Notes under the pieces: model-generated
The model's input: the letters and a program-made list of their open reading frames with translations, nothing else
Told to the model about the DNA's origin: nothing
The model's database searches: none
Shown: in pieces, positions 23,739 through 32,921 of the stretch
Layout of the letters: every line of letters starts with the position of its first letter
Numbering within the stretch: the first letter of the stretch is position 1
Made by a program: the position numbers and the translations under genes
Source: Nitrospirota bacterium
GTDB taxonomy: Bacteria > Nitrospirota > Thermodesulfovibrionia > Thermodesulfovibrionales > JdFR-85
Assembly: GCA_013152195.1 (NCBI GenBank)
Contig: JAADGU010000011.1
Coordinates: 1-35,991, forward strand
Direction: 5' to 3'
Length of the DNA stretch: 35,991 nt

Positions 23739-24664
23739 ACATGAACCTGTCAGTCAACATAGGAAAACTTGGACTTAAAAATCCCGTTATGACCGCATCC
23801 GGGACATTTGGTTACGGGGAGGAATATGCCGAGTTTGTTGACCTTGCCAGCCTCGGTGCAATTGTGGTAAAGGGGCTTTCCCTTTTACCCAGGGAAGGCA
23901 ATCCTCCTCCACGCATTGTGGAGACACCTGCAGGAATGCTTAATGCCATAGGGCTTCAGAACATAGGTGTGGAGAGTTTTATAGAGGAAAAACTCCCGTT
24001 CCTGAGGCAGTTTAATGTGCCTGTAATAGCCAACTTCTTTGGTGACTCCGTAGATGAGTATGTTGCAGCTGCAGAGAGGTTAAGCGATGTGCAGGGTATA
24101 GACGGCCTTGAGATGAATATATCATGCCCCAACAAGCAGGCGGGCTGGCTCGTTTTCGGTACAGACCCTGAGGTCACCTCTGAGGTTGTCAGTGCAGTGA
24201 GAAAGGTAACTGGCCTTCCCCTTATCGTTAAACTCTCACCGAATGTGACGGATATTGCTCTCATGGCAAGGGTTGCAGAGGATGCAGGGGCTGATGCAGT
24301 GTCTCTGATAAATACGCTTTCAGGGATGGCTATTGATATAAAGACGAGAAGACCGAAGCTGGCAAACATTACCGGGGGGTTGTCAGGTCCTGCTATCAAG
24401 CCCATAGGGATAAGGATGGTTTGGGATGTGTTCAGGGCGGTCAATATTCCGATCATAGGTTCGGGCGGTATTATGGACGGAGATGATGCAATCGAATATA
24501 TGCTTGCCGGTGCTGCTGCCGTGGCAGTGGGAACTGCAAACTTTGTAAGTCCGACAGCGACCGTGGATGTATTGTCAGGAATAAAGGATTATATGACCAC
24601 CAATGGAATTAAAGACATTTCCAGTATTAAAGGAGGCCTGATATGGGAACGAGAAGACCTTTAA
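23732..24664 (+). CDS. pyrD: Dihydroorotate dehydrogenase B, catalytic subunit
   Basis: FMN enzyme of pyrimidine synthesis, partner of PyrK. 310 residues. Family 1B marks are ASGTFGYGEEY, the catalytic cysteine in NISCPNKQ, FMN/substrate residues LIVKLSPNVTDI and INTLSGMAID, and phosphate-binding GSGGI and VGTANF. The GTG at 23732 has GGGAG 6 bases upstream; the ATG at 23741 is a possible alternative. It overlaps the next gene by 22 bases. carB at the left end of the window belongs to the same pathway. Confidence 0.96.
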   Translation: MLNMNLSVNIGKLGLKNPVMTASGTFGYGEEYAEFVDLASLGAIVVKGLSLLPREGNPPPRIVETPAGMLNAIGLQNIGVESFIEEKLPFLRQFNVPVIANFFGDSVDEYVAAAERLSDVQGIDGLEMNISCPNKQAGWLVFGTDPEVTSEVVSAVRKVTGLPLIVKLSPNVTDIALMARVAEDAGADAVSLINTLSGMAIDIKTRRPKLANITGGLSGPAIKPIGIRMVWDVFRAVNIPIIGSGGIMDGDDAIEYMLAGAAAVAVGTANFVSPTATVDVLSGIKDYMTTNGIKDISSIKGGLIWEREDL

Positions 24665-25446
24665 TTACGCTAACCTCTGATTTCGGAATGAAAGACCCCT
24701 TTGTGGGACAAATGAAGGGTGTTATTCTTAATACCAATCCTGACGTTGAAATGGTGGATATCACGCATAATATATCTCCCCATAACATAAGGGAAGGGGC
24801 TGTCCTTACGGGCCTCAGCTATCAGTACTTTCCTGTCAGGACAATACATCTGGTGGTGGTGGATCCGGGAGTGGGTTCAAGGAGGAGACCGATTATTGTG
24901 GCAACACAGAACCATTATTTTGTCGGGCCTGACAATGGTCTTTTCTCGATGGTATACAAAAAGGAAAAGGGTTCCTTTAGTGTTACCCATATAACTTCTG
25001 AGCATTACTTCCTCAGGAAAGACTCTGCAACATTTCAGGGCAGAGACATTTTTGCCCCAGTTGCGGCATGGCTTTCAAAGGGTATTCCCGTCAGTCACTT
25101 TGGTGCGGATATAGACGATTTTATGAATATCCACCTACCCGAGCCCGGAATGCCTTCCAGGAATACAATTGAAGGTGAGGTTATATATATCGATCATTTT
25201 GGTAATGCAATAACAAATATATCTTCGGATCTTCTCAGGGATTCCCTCAATGGAGGTGAAAGACTGAGGATTGTATTGAAAGGCAATGTGGTTTCATTCA
25301 AGAGGTGCTACTCGGAAGTGGAAGATAAAGATCTGTACTGTCTTATTAACAGTAGTGGTCTTCTGGAGTTTTTTATTTGCAGGGGAAATGCAGCAGAGAG
25401 TTTCGGGATCAGGATAGGTGATATTGTAGGCATTATAAAGAGCTAA
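24643..25446 (+). CDS. SAM hydroxide adenosyltransferase (S-adenosylmethionine hydrolase, adenosine-forming)
   Basis: 267 residues of the DUF62/SAM-hydroxide-adenosyltransferase family, related to fluorinase and chlorinase, which splits SAM with hydroxide to adenosine and methionine. Signatures are LTSDFGMKDPFVGQMKGVI, DITHNISPHNIREGA, VVDPGVGSRRRP, FVGPDNGLFS and YIDHFGNAITNIS. The extended loop of true halogenases is not seen, so the hydroxide enzyme is the best call. ATG with AAAGGAGG 6 bases upstream, inside the pyrD end. Its TAA overlaps the stop codon of the convergent M16 peptidase. Confidence 0.9.
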   Translation: MGTRRPLITLTSDFGMKDPFVGQMKGVILNTNPDVEMVDITHNISPHNIREGAVLTGLSYQYFPVRTIHLVVVDPGVGSRRRPIIVATQNHYFVGPDNGLFSMVYKKEKGSFSVTHITSEHYFLRKDSATFQGRDIFAPVAAWLSKGIPVSHFGADIDDFMNIHLPEPGMPSRNTIEGEVIYIDHFGNAITNISSDLLRDSLNGGERLRIVLKGNVVSFKRCYSEVEDKDLYCLINSSGLLEFFICRGNAAESFGIRIGDIVGIIKS

Positions 25447-26675
25447 ATTGAGGCATTTTTCACAGGTCCGAGAACCGTCAATGCGAATTTCCTGTCACTG
25501 AAGAGTCTGTCAGAGAGCTCCCTTACCTCAGAGAAGCGGACTCCGTCAATGGCCTTCATAATCTCTGAAGGAGATATATACTTTCCATAATAGATTTCCT
25601 GGCGTGCAAGGTTATTCATCCTTCCTGATGTGGATTCAAGGGCAAGAACAAGGTTTCCCTTGAGTTGTTTTTTTGCCCTCATCAGTTCATCTTCAGATAC
25701 TGTATCCTTGAAGGTGACGAGTTCATTCCTTATTATGTCTATTACCTGCTGGTATTTTTTCCTGCCTGTACCCACGTATACACCGAAAAGCCCCGAATCA
25801 TGGTAAGAGGAAGTGAAGGAATATACAGAATAAGCAAGTCCCCTCTGCTCCCGGATCTCCTGAAAGAGCCTTGAACTGACTCCGGCGCCGATAACGGTAT
25901 TCAGCAATAACATTGCATATCGCTCCGGACTTCCCTGGGCAATACCCTCTGCTCCGATACAGAGATGCACTTCTGCGCACTCTTTTGTTACCACATTTGT
26001 TCCGTGATGAAATTTCGGTTTTGAGTAAGTGTGGGGTTGGGAGCTGTTGCTGATTGTTCCGATGGAGCGGTTAAGCCCCTTTAAAACCTCTTCATGCTCA
26101 ATATTGCCAGCACATGATATGACAATGTTGTTGATGGTGTAATACTTTTTTATATGTTCAGCCAGGTCTTTTTTCGTGAAGGACCTTACTGTTTTTTTAG
26201 TGCCAAGTATACCCAGACCAATGCCTTCCCTGTTCCAGACATATTCACTGAACAGGTCGTGGATGTAATCGTCTGGGGTGTCTTCCACCATCTTTATCTC
26301 TTCAATAACAATTCCTTTTTCCTTCTCTATCTCGTCTTCAGGCAGCCGGGAGTGAAGAAAGATATCCATGAGCAGGTCAGTGCCCTTTTCAAGGTAATCG
26401 TCGAGCAGCTTTATGTAGAAAGTTGTTGTTTCCTTGGATGTGTAGGCATTGAGGTCTCCGCCAAGGGAGTCTATTTCAACGGCTATCTCTTTCTGTGAAC
26501 GTCTTTTTGTGCCTTTAAAGAGCATGTGTTCAAGGAAGTGGGATATCCCGTTTTTCTGCTTTGTCTCATACCTTGAGCCCACCTTTACCCATATGCCGAG
26601 GCATACTGAGCGAACACCCTTTATCCGTTCCAGCAGGACGGGTATTTTGTTATCGAGATATTCTTTTTTGAACAT
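25443..26675 (-). CDS. M16 family zinc peptidase (processing-peptidase-like)
   Basis: 410 residues. The inverted zinc motif HxxEH is H46-F-L-E49-H50 in KNGISHFLEHMLFKGT, with the third ligand in the downstream EKGIVIEEI region. The second M16 domain has GAGVSSRLFQEIREQRGLAY, which carries the R/Y substrate residues. Length and layout match the bacterial processing-peptidase-like proteins (PqqL/YmxG group) that often lie next to rpsO-pnp, as here. ATG with GGAG 8-9 bases upstream. Target proteins are unknown. Confidence 0.93.
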   Translation of the reverse strand: MFKKEYLDNKIPVLLERIKGVRSVCLGIWVKVGSRYETKQKNGISHFLEHMLFKGTKRRSQKEIAVEIDSLGGDLNAYTSKETTTFYIKLLDDYLEKGTDLLMDIFLHSRLPEDEIEKEKGIVIEEIKMVEDTPDDYIHDLFSEYVWNREGIGLGILGTKKTVRSFTKKDLAEHIKKYYTINNIVISCAGNIEHEEVLKGLNRSIGTISNSSQPHTYSKPKFHHGTNVVTKECAEVHLCIGAEGIAQGSPERYAMLLLNTVIGAGVSSRLFQEIREQRGLAYSVYSFTSSYHDSGLFGVYVGTGRKKYQQVIDIIRNELVTFKDTVSEDELMRAKKQLKGNLVLALESTSGRMNNLARQEIYYGKYISPSEIMKAIDGVRFSEVRELSDRLFSDRKFALTVLGPVKNASI

Positions 26676-26815
26676 GGTCTTTGCTCCGGATGTTGTCTGT
26701 AAATAATCCTGTTTACCTTTCCCCGGCGTCTGCCTGTGTGTTGCCTGCAGACAGGGAAATAGAGCAGGGGAGCTGGAATTGAAGAAACAGGTTTATAGGT
26801 TGGAGGGTAAACTTC

Positions 26816-26842
26816 AGGGACCTGTTTTTTTAACAGGCCCCT
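26816..26842 (-). terminator. Hairpin after pnp
   Basis: Minus-strand RNA would form an 11-bp stem (AGGGGCCUGUU / AACAGGUCCCU, with one G-U) 23 bases after the pnp stop. On the plus strand the same position is an A-C mismatch, so the structure is optimal for the pnp transcript. There is no long U-run. It lies in the 189-base gap before the M16 gene, where nothing else is recognised apart from a weak GTCTGC/GCAGAC stem. Confidence 0.5.
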
Positions 26843-26864
26843 AAAACTTCAGAGCTTGCTCTGT

Positions 26865-28982
26865 CTATCCCTTTGTCTTTCCTTTGGCCTCTTCCCGAAG
26901 GGCTTCTTTTCTGCTTAACTTGAGTCTTCCCATATCATCAATCTCTATGACCTTGACAGGGAATTCATCACCGTAATTAATCACGTCTGTAACCTTCCCA
27001 ACCCGTTCATCTGATATCTGGGAAATATGCAAGAGCCCTTCCACTCCGGGCAGTACTTCAACAAAGGCACCGAAGTCTACAACTTTTTTGACCTTTCCCA
27101 TATATATCCTGCCAACCTCTACATCCTGAACAATTCCTTCTATAATTTCTTTTGCCTTCATGGCGGATGCCTCGTCAGCAGATGCAATGTTGATAAGCCC
27201 TGTATCATCTATGTCGATTTTTACGCCAGTCTGTTCAGTTATTCCCCTGATTACCTTCCCCCCTACGCCAATTACATCCCTTATCTTTTCCGGCTTGATC
27301 TGCAGGGTATATATTCTTGGTGCATTGGGAGCGAGATTCTTTCGGGGCTCAGGCAGTGTCTCGTTCATCTTCTCCAGTATGTGGAATCTTCCAGCTCTTG
27401 CCTGTTCAAGTGCCGACTCCATTATCTCCCTGGTTATACCGCTTATCTTCACGTCCATCTGAAATGCGGTTACGCCTTTTTTTGTTCCTGTAACCTTGAA
27501 ATCCATATCTCCAAGGTGGTCTTCAAGCCCCAGTATATCCGAGAGTATTACGGTCTTGTCACTTTCGTGTATGAGTCCCATTGCAATGCCGGCCACAGGT
27601 GTTTCAATGGGTACACCTGCGTCCATGAGAGCAAGGGTTGCACCACAGACTGTTGCCATGGATGATGAACCATTCGATTCCAGGATATCAGAGACTATCC
27701 GTATGGTATACGGGAACTTTTCCTTGGAGGGTATCACCGGCTTCAGTGACTTCTCCGCAAGTGCGCCGTGACCGATCTCTCTCCTGCCGGTGAATCCCAG
27801 TCGCTTTACCTCACCGACACTGAAGGGCGGGAAATTGTAGTGGAGCATGAAGGATTTAAATGTTTCACCTTCAAGTGCGTCTATCCTTTGCTCATCCGCT
27901 GATGTGCCAAGGGTAACTGCCACAAGCGCCTGGGTCTCGCCCCTGACAAAGAGGGCTGAACCATGCACTTTTGGCAGGAAACCAACCTTGCCGTATATGT
28001 GTCTTATGTCCTCAGGCTTTCTTCCGTCGGTTCTCACACCTTCGTCTATGATCATCCTCCTGACGAGGTCTTTTTCAATGTCATGGAATATCCCTGATAT
28101 CTCTTTTGCCCTGTCCCCTTCTTCAGAAGTGAACTTTTCAATTGCTTCCTCAAGCAGGAGGTCCAGGATTTCCTGTCTCTTCATCTTCGATGGTATCCTG
28201 ACAGCCTCTTTCATCCTGTCAATTACAAAAGACCTGACGTTTTCTTTGAGTGTCCCGTCAATTTCTACTGGATTAATTTTCCTCTTGGGTTTGCCGCATA
28301 CCTCTGCAAGCTTTCTCTGAATTGTGTTTATCTTTTTTATCTCTTCATGCGCAACATCTATTGCCTCAAGAACAATCTCCTCTGATACCTCAATTGCGCT
28401 GCCTTCAACCATCATGACTGCGTCATCTGTTCCGGCTACAACAAAGTTCAGATCCATATTCTCAAGTTCTTCCAGGGATGGTAATACCACAAACTCTCCG
28501 TCGATCCTTCCGACCCTTACTGCTGATACAGGACCGTCAAAGGGTATATCCGATATCATAAGGGCAGTGGAGACCCCTATGATTCCAAGGATATCCGATA
28601 CGTTTTCATCACCAAACGAAATGACCGATGCTATACCCTGTGTCTCTGAACGGAAACCATCGGGGAAGAGTGGTCTGATGGGTCTGTCGATCAGACGGGA
28701 TGCAAGCACTTCTTTCTCGGAAGGCTTTCCTTCCCTCTTGAAAAATCCCCCTGGAATCTTTCCTGCTGCGTATGCCTTTTCCTGGTAATCAATTGTTAAC
28801 GGAAAGAAATCAAGGTCTTTTCTTTCCCTTTTCGAAGCTACTGCTGTAGCAAGAACCACAGTGTCACCGTAGCTTATTAAAGCCGAACCATCAGATTGTT
28901 TTGCAAGCTCCCCTGTTTCAATTATAAGCTGATGTTCTCTGATCTCATGTTTTTCTCTGTGTGGAGCGTCCATTCCTGACAT
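26865..28982 (-). CDS. pnp: Polyribonucleotide nucleotidyltransferase (PNPase)
   Basis: Phosphorolytic 3'-5' exoribonuclease of the degradosome. About 705 residues. Domains in order: RNase PH 1 (about 1-140, with SYGDTVVLATAV), helical linker, RNase PH 2 (about 320-550, with GSSSMATVCGATLALMDAGV and GDMDFKV), KH (GVGGKVIRGITEQTGVKIDI) and S1 (YMGKVKKVVDFGAFVEV, HISQISDERV). The frame opens at a GTG (28994), but the ATG at 28982, with AGAGGTGA 8 bases upstream, is chosen. It follows rpsO by 14 bases in the conserved rpsO-pnp operon. Confidence 0.97.
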   Translation of the reverse strand: MSGMDAPHREKHEIREHQLIIETGELAKQSDGSALISYGDTVVLATAVASKRERKDLDFFPLTIDYQEKAYAAGKIPGGFFKREGKPSEKEVLASRLIDRPIRPLFPDGFRSETQGIASVISFGDENVSDILGIIGVSTALMISDIPFDGPVSAVRVGRIDGEFVVLPSLEELENMDLNFVVAGTDDAVMMVEGSAIEVSEEIVLEAIDVAHEEIKKINTIQRKLAEVCGKPKRKINPVEIDGTLKENVRSFVIDRMKEAVRIPSKMKRQEILDLLLEEAIEKFTSEEGDRAKEISGIFHDIEKDLVRRMIIDEGVRTDGRKPEDIRHIYGKVGFLPKVHGSALFVRGETQALVAVTLGTSADEQRIDALEGETFKSFMLHYNFPPFSVGEVKRLGFTGRREIGHGALAEKSLKPVIPSKEKFPYTIRIVSDILESNGSSSMATVCGATLALMDAGVPIETPVAGIAMGLIHESDKTVILSDILGLEDHLGDMDFKVTGTKKGVTAFQMDVKISGITREIMESALEQARAGRFHILEKMNETLPEPRKNLAPNAPRIYTLQIKPEKIRDVIGVGGKVIRGITEQTGVKIDIDDTGLINIASADEASAMKAKEIIEGIVQDVEVGRIYMGKVKKVVDFGAFVEVLPGVEGLLHISQISDERVGKVTDVINYGDEFPVKVIEIDDMGRLKLSRKEALREEAKGKTKG

Positions 28983-28996
28983 GTAAGTTGTCACCT

Positions 28997-29269
28997 CTAC
29001 TTTCTTAATCCTAAGCGCTCAATGAGCTTCTCATACCGCTGTTTGTCGCTGGTTTTCAGGTAGTTAAGGAGTTTTCTCCTCTGGGATACCAGCTTCAGTA
29101 ATCCCCGCCTTGAATGATGGTCCTTTTTATGGACCTTGAAATGCTCTGTGAGATAAGTTATTCTCTCTGTAAGCAAGGCTACCTGAACCTCCGGTGAACC
29201 AGTATCCTTTGCGTGTACCTTGAATGCTTCGATAATGCCGTCTTTTTTCTCTTTTGTGAGAGGCACCAT
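28997..29269 (-). CDS. rpsO: 30S ribosomal protein S15
   Basis: 90 residues; primary binder of the central domain of 16S rRNA. The diagnostic TGSPEVQVALLTERITYLTE, KDHHSRRGLLKLVSQRRKLL and C-terminal RYEKLIERLGLRK are present. ATG with GGGGTGAT 4 bases upstream. In many bacteria the leader is autoregulated; here the predicted leader is only about 11 bases, so the usual pseudoknot control is not evident. Confidence 0.98.
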   Translation of the reverse strand: MVPLTKEKKDGIIEAFKVHAKDTGSPEVQVALLTERITYLTEHFKVHKKDHHSRRGLLKLVSQRRKLLNYLKTSDKQRYEKLIERLGLRK

Positions 29270-29286
29270 ATCACCCCTTTCTTTAA

Positions 29287-29316
29287 ATTATTAGAGAGCC
29301 GTGCACAAATTGTGAA
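29287..29316 (-). promoter_or_regulatory. Candidate rpsO promoter
   Basis: Minus-strand TTCACA, 18-base spacer, AATAAT (5 of 6 in both boxes). It lies in the 158-base gap after acs. The start would be near 29280, close upstream of the rpsO ribosome site. Confidence 0.5.
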
Positions 29317-29427
29317 CAGAATAATTGTGTGACGGTCTCTTTATTGATTTTATTAACCTGAGTTAAAATAGTCTGCCTTAAAGGATAGCATAGTAGCTAT
29401 TGAGATGTAAAGGATATCAGGGGCGTC

Positions 29428-31401
29428 CTAAACCCTGTTCCTCACAAGCTCCTCTACAACAGAAGGATCAGCAAGTGTTGAGATATCACCAAGGTCCCCG
29501 GTCTCTCCGCCTGCAATCTTTCTGAGTATCCTCCTCATTATCTTGCCGCTGCGGGTCTTTGGCAATCCCGGGGTGAACTGTATCCTGTCCGGTTTTGCTA
29601 TTGGACCGATCAGCTTTCTTACATGATTCTTGAGTGATTCCTCAAGTGCCTTATCGGACTGGACCCCTTCCTGCAGCACAACAAAGGCATATATTCCCTC
29701 CCCCTTTATTTCATGGGGATAACCAACCACTGCAGCTTCTGCCACTTTTTCATGGCTTACAAGGGCTGACTCGACCTCTGCAGTCCCTATCCTGTGGCCT
29801 GAGACGTTCAGGACGTCATCTATCCTGCCCATCAGCCAGAAATCTCCGTCTTCGTCAATCCTTGCCCCATCTCCTGTAAAGTATCTGCCGGGGAACCTGC
29901 TGAAATAAACCTCTTTGAATCTTTTTCCATCAATATCTCCGAACATACCCCTTAATATGCCGGGCCAGGGTTTTTCAATGACAAGATATCCGCCTTCGTT
30001 TGTCTCGGCAGGTGTACCATCTTCTTTAAGTATATTCGGCACCACTCCGGGGAAGGGCCTGTTTGCAGAGCCGGGTTTCAGTGTCATGGCTCCCGGCAGG
30101 GGTGTTATGAGAATTCCGCCTGTTTCTGTCTGCCACCAAGTGTCCACAATGGGAAGCTTCTCCTTCCCCACATGGGTGTGATACCACATCCATGCCTCGG
30201 GATTTATCGGCTCTCCAACTGTACCAAGGAGCCTGAGGCTTGAGAGGTCATGCTGGTGTACCCACTGCTCTCCCTCCCTCATCAACGCCCTTATTACAGT
30301 GGGCGCAGTGTAGATTATGTTAACCTGGTGTTTATCAACTATATCCCAGAATCTGCCCGGGTCAGGATAGTTTGGCACTCCTTCGAACATAAGAGATGTA
30401 GCCCCGGCAGAGAGGGGGCCATAGACAATGTAGCTGTGGCCTGTTATCCATCCAATGTCTGCTGTGCAGAAATGAATGTCTTCATCGTGATAATCAAAGA
30501 TCCATTTGAAGGTGAGGTTTGTATATAAAAGGTAGCCGCCTGTTGTATGCAGGACCCCTTTTGGTTTTCCTGTTGACCCGGATGTGTAGAGTATAAAGAG
30601 GGGGTCCTCGGCATCCATCTGCTCGGGTTCACAGTAGTTGGAGATATCCTTTGCTGCCATTTCTTCATGCCACCAGTAGTCCCTTCCGGCCTCCATGCTC
30701 ACATCCCCGGATGACCTCCTGACAACTATTGTCTTTTCTACAGTTGGACAGTCAATCAATGCCTCATCAGCATTTGCCTTCAGTGGCACCTTTTTCCCGG
30801 CCCTTATTCCCTCGTCTGCAGTGATGACGAGCTTTGCCTCACAGTCGTTTATCCTGTCCCTGAGAGATTTGGATGAGAAGCCGCCAAAGACGATACTGTG
30901 AATAGCCCCGATTCTTGCGCAGGCAAGCATGGCTATTGCCAGCTCGGGAACCATGGAGAGGTAGATCGTCACCCTGTCGCCCCTGCCGATTCCGTGTTTT
31001 TTCAGGACATTGGCGAACCTGTTGACTTCATGGTAAAGCTGCTGGTACGTGTAGGTCCTGTAATGGCCTTCATCCGACTCCCAGATTATGGCTGCCTTAT
31101 TCCTCAAAGGGGTGCTGATGTACCTGTCAAGACAGTTGTATGAGGCATTCAGTTTTCCGCCGGCAAACCATTTTACAAAGGGTTTCTCAAAGTCATACTC
31201 AAGCACCCTGTCCCATTTTTTGAACCAGGAGAGATTTTTCTCTGCCATCTCTGCCCAGAATCCCTCGGGGTCTTCCACAGAGCGGCGATAGATAGCCTCA
31301 TATTCAGCCATGTTCTTGATATGGGCCTTACGTGAAAACTCCTCAGATGGTGGAAAAGTCCTCTGTTCATCAAGTAAGACAGAAATCCCCTTTTCTGACA
31401 T
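29428..31401 (-). CDS. acs: Acetyl-CoA synthetase (AMP-forming)
   Basis: Activates acetate to acetyl-CoA through acetyl-AMP. 657 residues, normal for Acs. Motifs: A3 core YTSGSTGKPKGVLHTTGGYL, the acetate pocket region ADIGWITGHSYIVYGPL, A5 WWQTETGG, A7 YFTGDGA, A8 hinge RIDDVLNVSGHRIGTAEVES, and the catalytic, acetylatable lysine in PKTRSGKIMRRILRK. ATG with AAGGAGGT 6 bases upstream. It stands alone; the 276-base gap upstream is AT-rich and holds the divergent promoter of the HD-GYP region. Confidence 0.97.
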   Translation of the reverse strand: MSEKGISVLLDEQRTFPPSEEFSRKAHIKNMAEYEAIYRRSVEDPEGFWAEMAEKNLSWFKKWDRVLEYDFEKPFVKWFAGGKLNASYNCLDRYISTPLRNKAAIIWESDEGHYRTYTYQQLYHEVNRFANVLKKHGIGRGDRVTIYLSMVPELAIAMLACARIGAIHSIVFGGFSSKSLRDRINDCEAKLVITADEGIRAGKKVPLKANADEALIDCPTVEKTIVVRRSSGDVSMEAGRDYWWHEEMAAKDISNYCEPEQMDAEDPLFILYTSGSTGKPKGVLHTTGGYLLYTNLTFKWIFDYHDEDIHFCTADIGWITGHSYIVYGPLSAGATSLMFEGVPNYPDPGRFWDIVDKHQVNIIYTAPTVIRALMREGEQWVHQHDLSSLRLLGTVGEPINPEAWMWYHTHVGKEKLPIVDTWWQTETGGILITPLPGAMTLKPGSANRPFPGVVPNILKEDGTPAETNEGGYLVIEKPWPGILRGMFGDIDGKRFKEVYFSRFPGRYFTGDGARIDEDGDFWLMGRIDDVLNVSGHRIGTAEVESALVSHEKVAEAAVVGYPHEIKGEGIYAFVVLQEGVQSDKALEESLKNHVRKLIGPIAKPDRIQFTPGLPKTRSGKIMRRILRKIAGGETGDLGDISTLADPSVVEELVRNRV

Positions 31402-31598
31402 CGTGACCTCCTTGTTTAGTAAATCAGAGATATACTTTTTAATACTTTAGCAGAAATTACCGTTTGGTTCCTCTATTTTATAGGATGGATTTGTTTTTTT
31501 TCTCATTTTTTTGTTTTTTGTGATAAAATTTTTCTGTAGTACCGGTTCCAATAACCCTGCATATCTTGATTCGGGTTATAGAAAGGTATAACAGTCTG

Positions 31599-31607
31599 TG
31601 ATATAAT
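31599..31607 (+). promoter_or_regulatory. Extended -10 promoter (TGA-TATAAT)
   Basis: TGA-TATAAT is a perfect extended -10; no -35 box is apparent. The start would fall at about 31613-31614, exactly on an ATG that opens a 25-codon ORF. It is the likely promoter for the HD-GYP gene as well. Confidence 0.6.
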
Positions 31608-31613
31608 CGAATT

Positions 31614-31691
31614 ATGCGGTATGAGAGTCTTCTCCTGAGGGGGCACAGGGGGAAGGAGATTTCACTCGTGGTCATCTGTGAATGCGGTTAA
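31614..31691 (+). CDS. Possible 25-residue leaderless ORF upstream of the HD-GYP gene
   Basis: ATG at 31614 to TAA at 31691 encodes MRYESLLLRGHRGKEI plus a short tail ending CECG. The ATG lies 6 bases after TATAAT, the geometry of leaderless genes. An AAGGAG with GTG 9 bases later (31668) also opens a 7-codon end of the same frame. It could be a leader peptide for the downstream gene, a genuine small protein or chance. I do not recognise the sequence. Confidence 0.3.
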   Translation: MRYESLLLRGHRGKEISLVVICECG

Positions 31692-31728
31692 AAAACAAGG
31701 AGCTTGCACGAGATCCTGGGGGGGTAGA

Positions 31729-32853
31729 GTGAACAGTGGTTTGAATCACAGGAAAAAAGGCTTCAGAATTCTCATTGTCGATAGTGATGAAGAAGATATA
31801 AAACTCTTGAGGTCATTTTGTGAAGATCATGGGTATGAAACAATTGTAGCCAGAAATAGCCATGAGGCCGTGGAGCAGACTCTTCAGCACTTACCAGACC
31901 TTATACTTATGGATGAGATGATGCCTGAAATGAAAGGGATTGAGATTGCGGAGAGACTCAAATCCCATGAGCTTACCGGGCATATCCCTATTGTTATACT
32001 CTCAACCCCTGATTCATCACTGGAACGCAGTGCAGGTATTGCCAGAGGTGTTGATGACTTTCTTTTAAAACCCGTCGATTCAGTTGAATTTACCCTGAGA
32101 GTGAAGAATCTGTTGAAGCTCAAGGAGTGCCGTGATTTCTTAAGACAGCATAAGCGGATACTTGAGGACCAGGTGGCAGAGAAGATAAAGGCTTTTGAGG
32201 GGGCGTTTGAGAGACTTGAAAAGGTATACAGGAGGATCAGGACAGGGTATGCTGAGACAGTTTTCAGGCTCACCCTTGCCTCTGAGTACAAGGATGAAGA
32301 CTCAGGAGCGCATATAAAAAGGATCAGTTTGTATACAAAGGTGCTTGCATCTGCTCTGGGTATGAGCAAGGAGTATATAGAGACTATTTATTATGCTTCA
32401 CCAATGCATGACATAGGGAAAGTGGGGATTCCCGAGAGAGTTCTTCTCAAAAAGGGAGGCCTCACTCCTGAAGAATGGGAGATCGTAAAGACCCACACCA
32501 CTATTGGAGCGCAGATTCTCAGGAATTCAAACTCCCCTTACCTGAGGATGGCTGAGGAGATTGCCCTTACCCATCACGAAAGATGGGACGGGAGCGGTTA
32601 TCCAAAAGGGCTTAAAGGTGAGAAGATTCCGGTATCAGGAAGGATAATGAACATCGTGGACCAGTATGATGCATTGAGGAGCAGAAGACCCTACAAGCCG
32701 GTAATGGACCATGAGAGCGTTGTCAATATCCTTACTGCCGGGGATGTCAAAAGCATGCCGAAACATTTTGATCCACAGGTTTTTGAGGCCTTCATGAGGT
32801 CATCCGAGATGTTCAGGGAGATTTATGAGGCACGCAGGGATGATCTTGGCTGA
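31729..32853 (+). CDS. Response regulator with HD-GYP cyclic-di-GMP phosphodiesterase domain
   Basis: About 374 residues. The receiver (roughly 10-125) has phospho-acceptor Asp in PDLILMDEMMPEMKG and the Lys in FLLKPVD. A helical linker follows, then an HD-GYP domain with HD in SPMHDIGKVGIPERV, HHERWDGSGYP and the GYPKGLKGEKIP signature. HD-GYP enzymes hydrolyse c-di-GMP; phosphorylation should control this one. The frame is open to a GTG at 31678; the GTG at 31729 is preferred because GGGGGG lies close upstream and the receiver starts soon after. No partner kinase is adjacent. Confidence 0.9.
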   Translation: MNSGLNHRKKGFRILIVDSDEEDIKLLRSFCEDHGYETIVARNSHEAVEQTLQHLPDLILMDEMMPEMKGIEIAERLKSHELTGHIPIVILSTPDSSLERSAGIARGVDDFLLKPVDSVEFTLRVKNLLKLKECRDFLRQHKRILEDQVAEKIKAFEGAFERLEKVYRRIRTGYAETVFRLTLASEYKDEDSGAHIKRISLYTKVLASALGMSKEYIETIYYASPMHDIGKVGIPERVLLKKGGLTPEEWEIVKTHTTIGAQILRNSNSPYLRMAEEIALTHHERWDGSGYPKGLKGEKIPVSGRIMNIVDQYDALRSRRPYKPVMDHESVVNILTAGDVKSMPKHFDPQVFEAFMRSSEMFREIYEARRDDLG

Positions 32854-32859
32854 AAAACA

Positions 32860-32882
32860 GGAGACATGAACCGGCTGTCTCC
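32860..32882 (+). terminator. Hairpin after the HD-GYP gene
   Basis: Perfect 7-bp stem GGAGACA/TGTCTCC with a 9-base loop, 6 bases after the stop, followed by ATGTTTATG. The U-run is poor, so it is a weak terminator candidate. Confidence 0.45.
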
Positions 32883-32921
32883 ATGTTTATGATATAAATC
32901 ATGGGTCTTTCCCGGATATCA

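Noticed and set aside
27027..27665. Plus-strand 212-codon ORF
   Set aside because: Antisense to pnp, with cysteine- and tyrosine-rich composition typical of a shadow frame.
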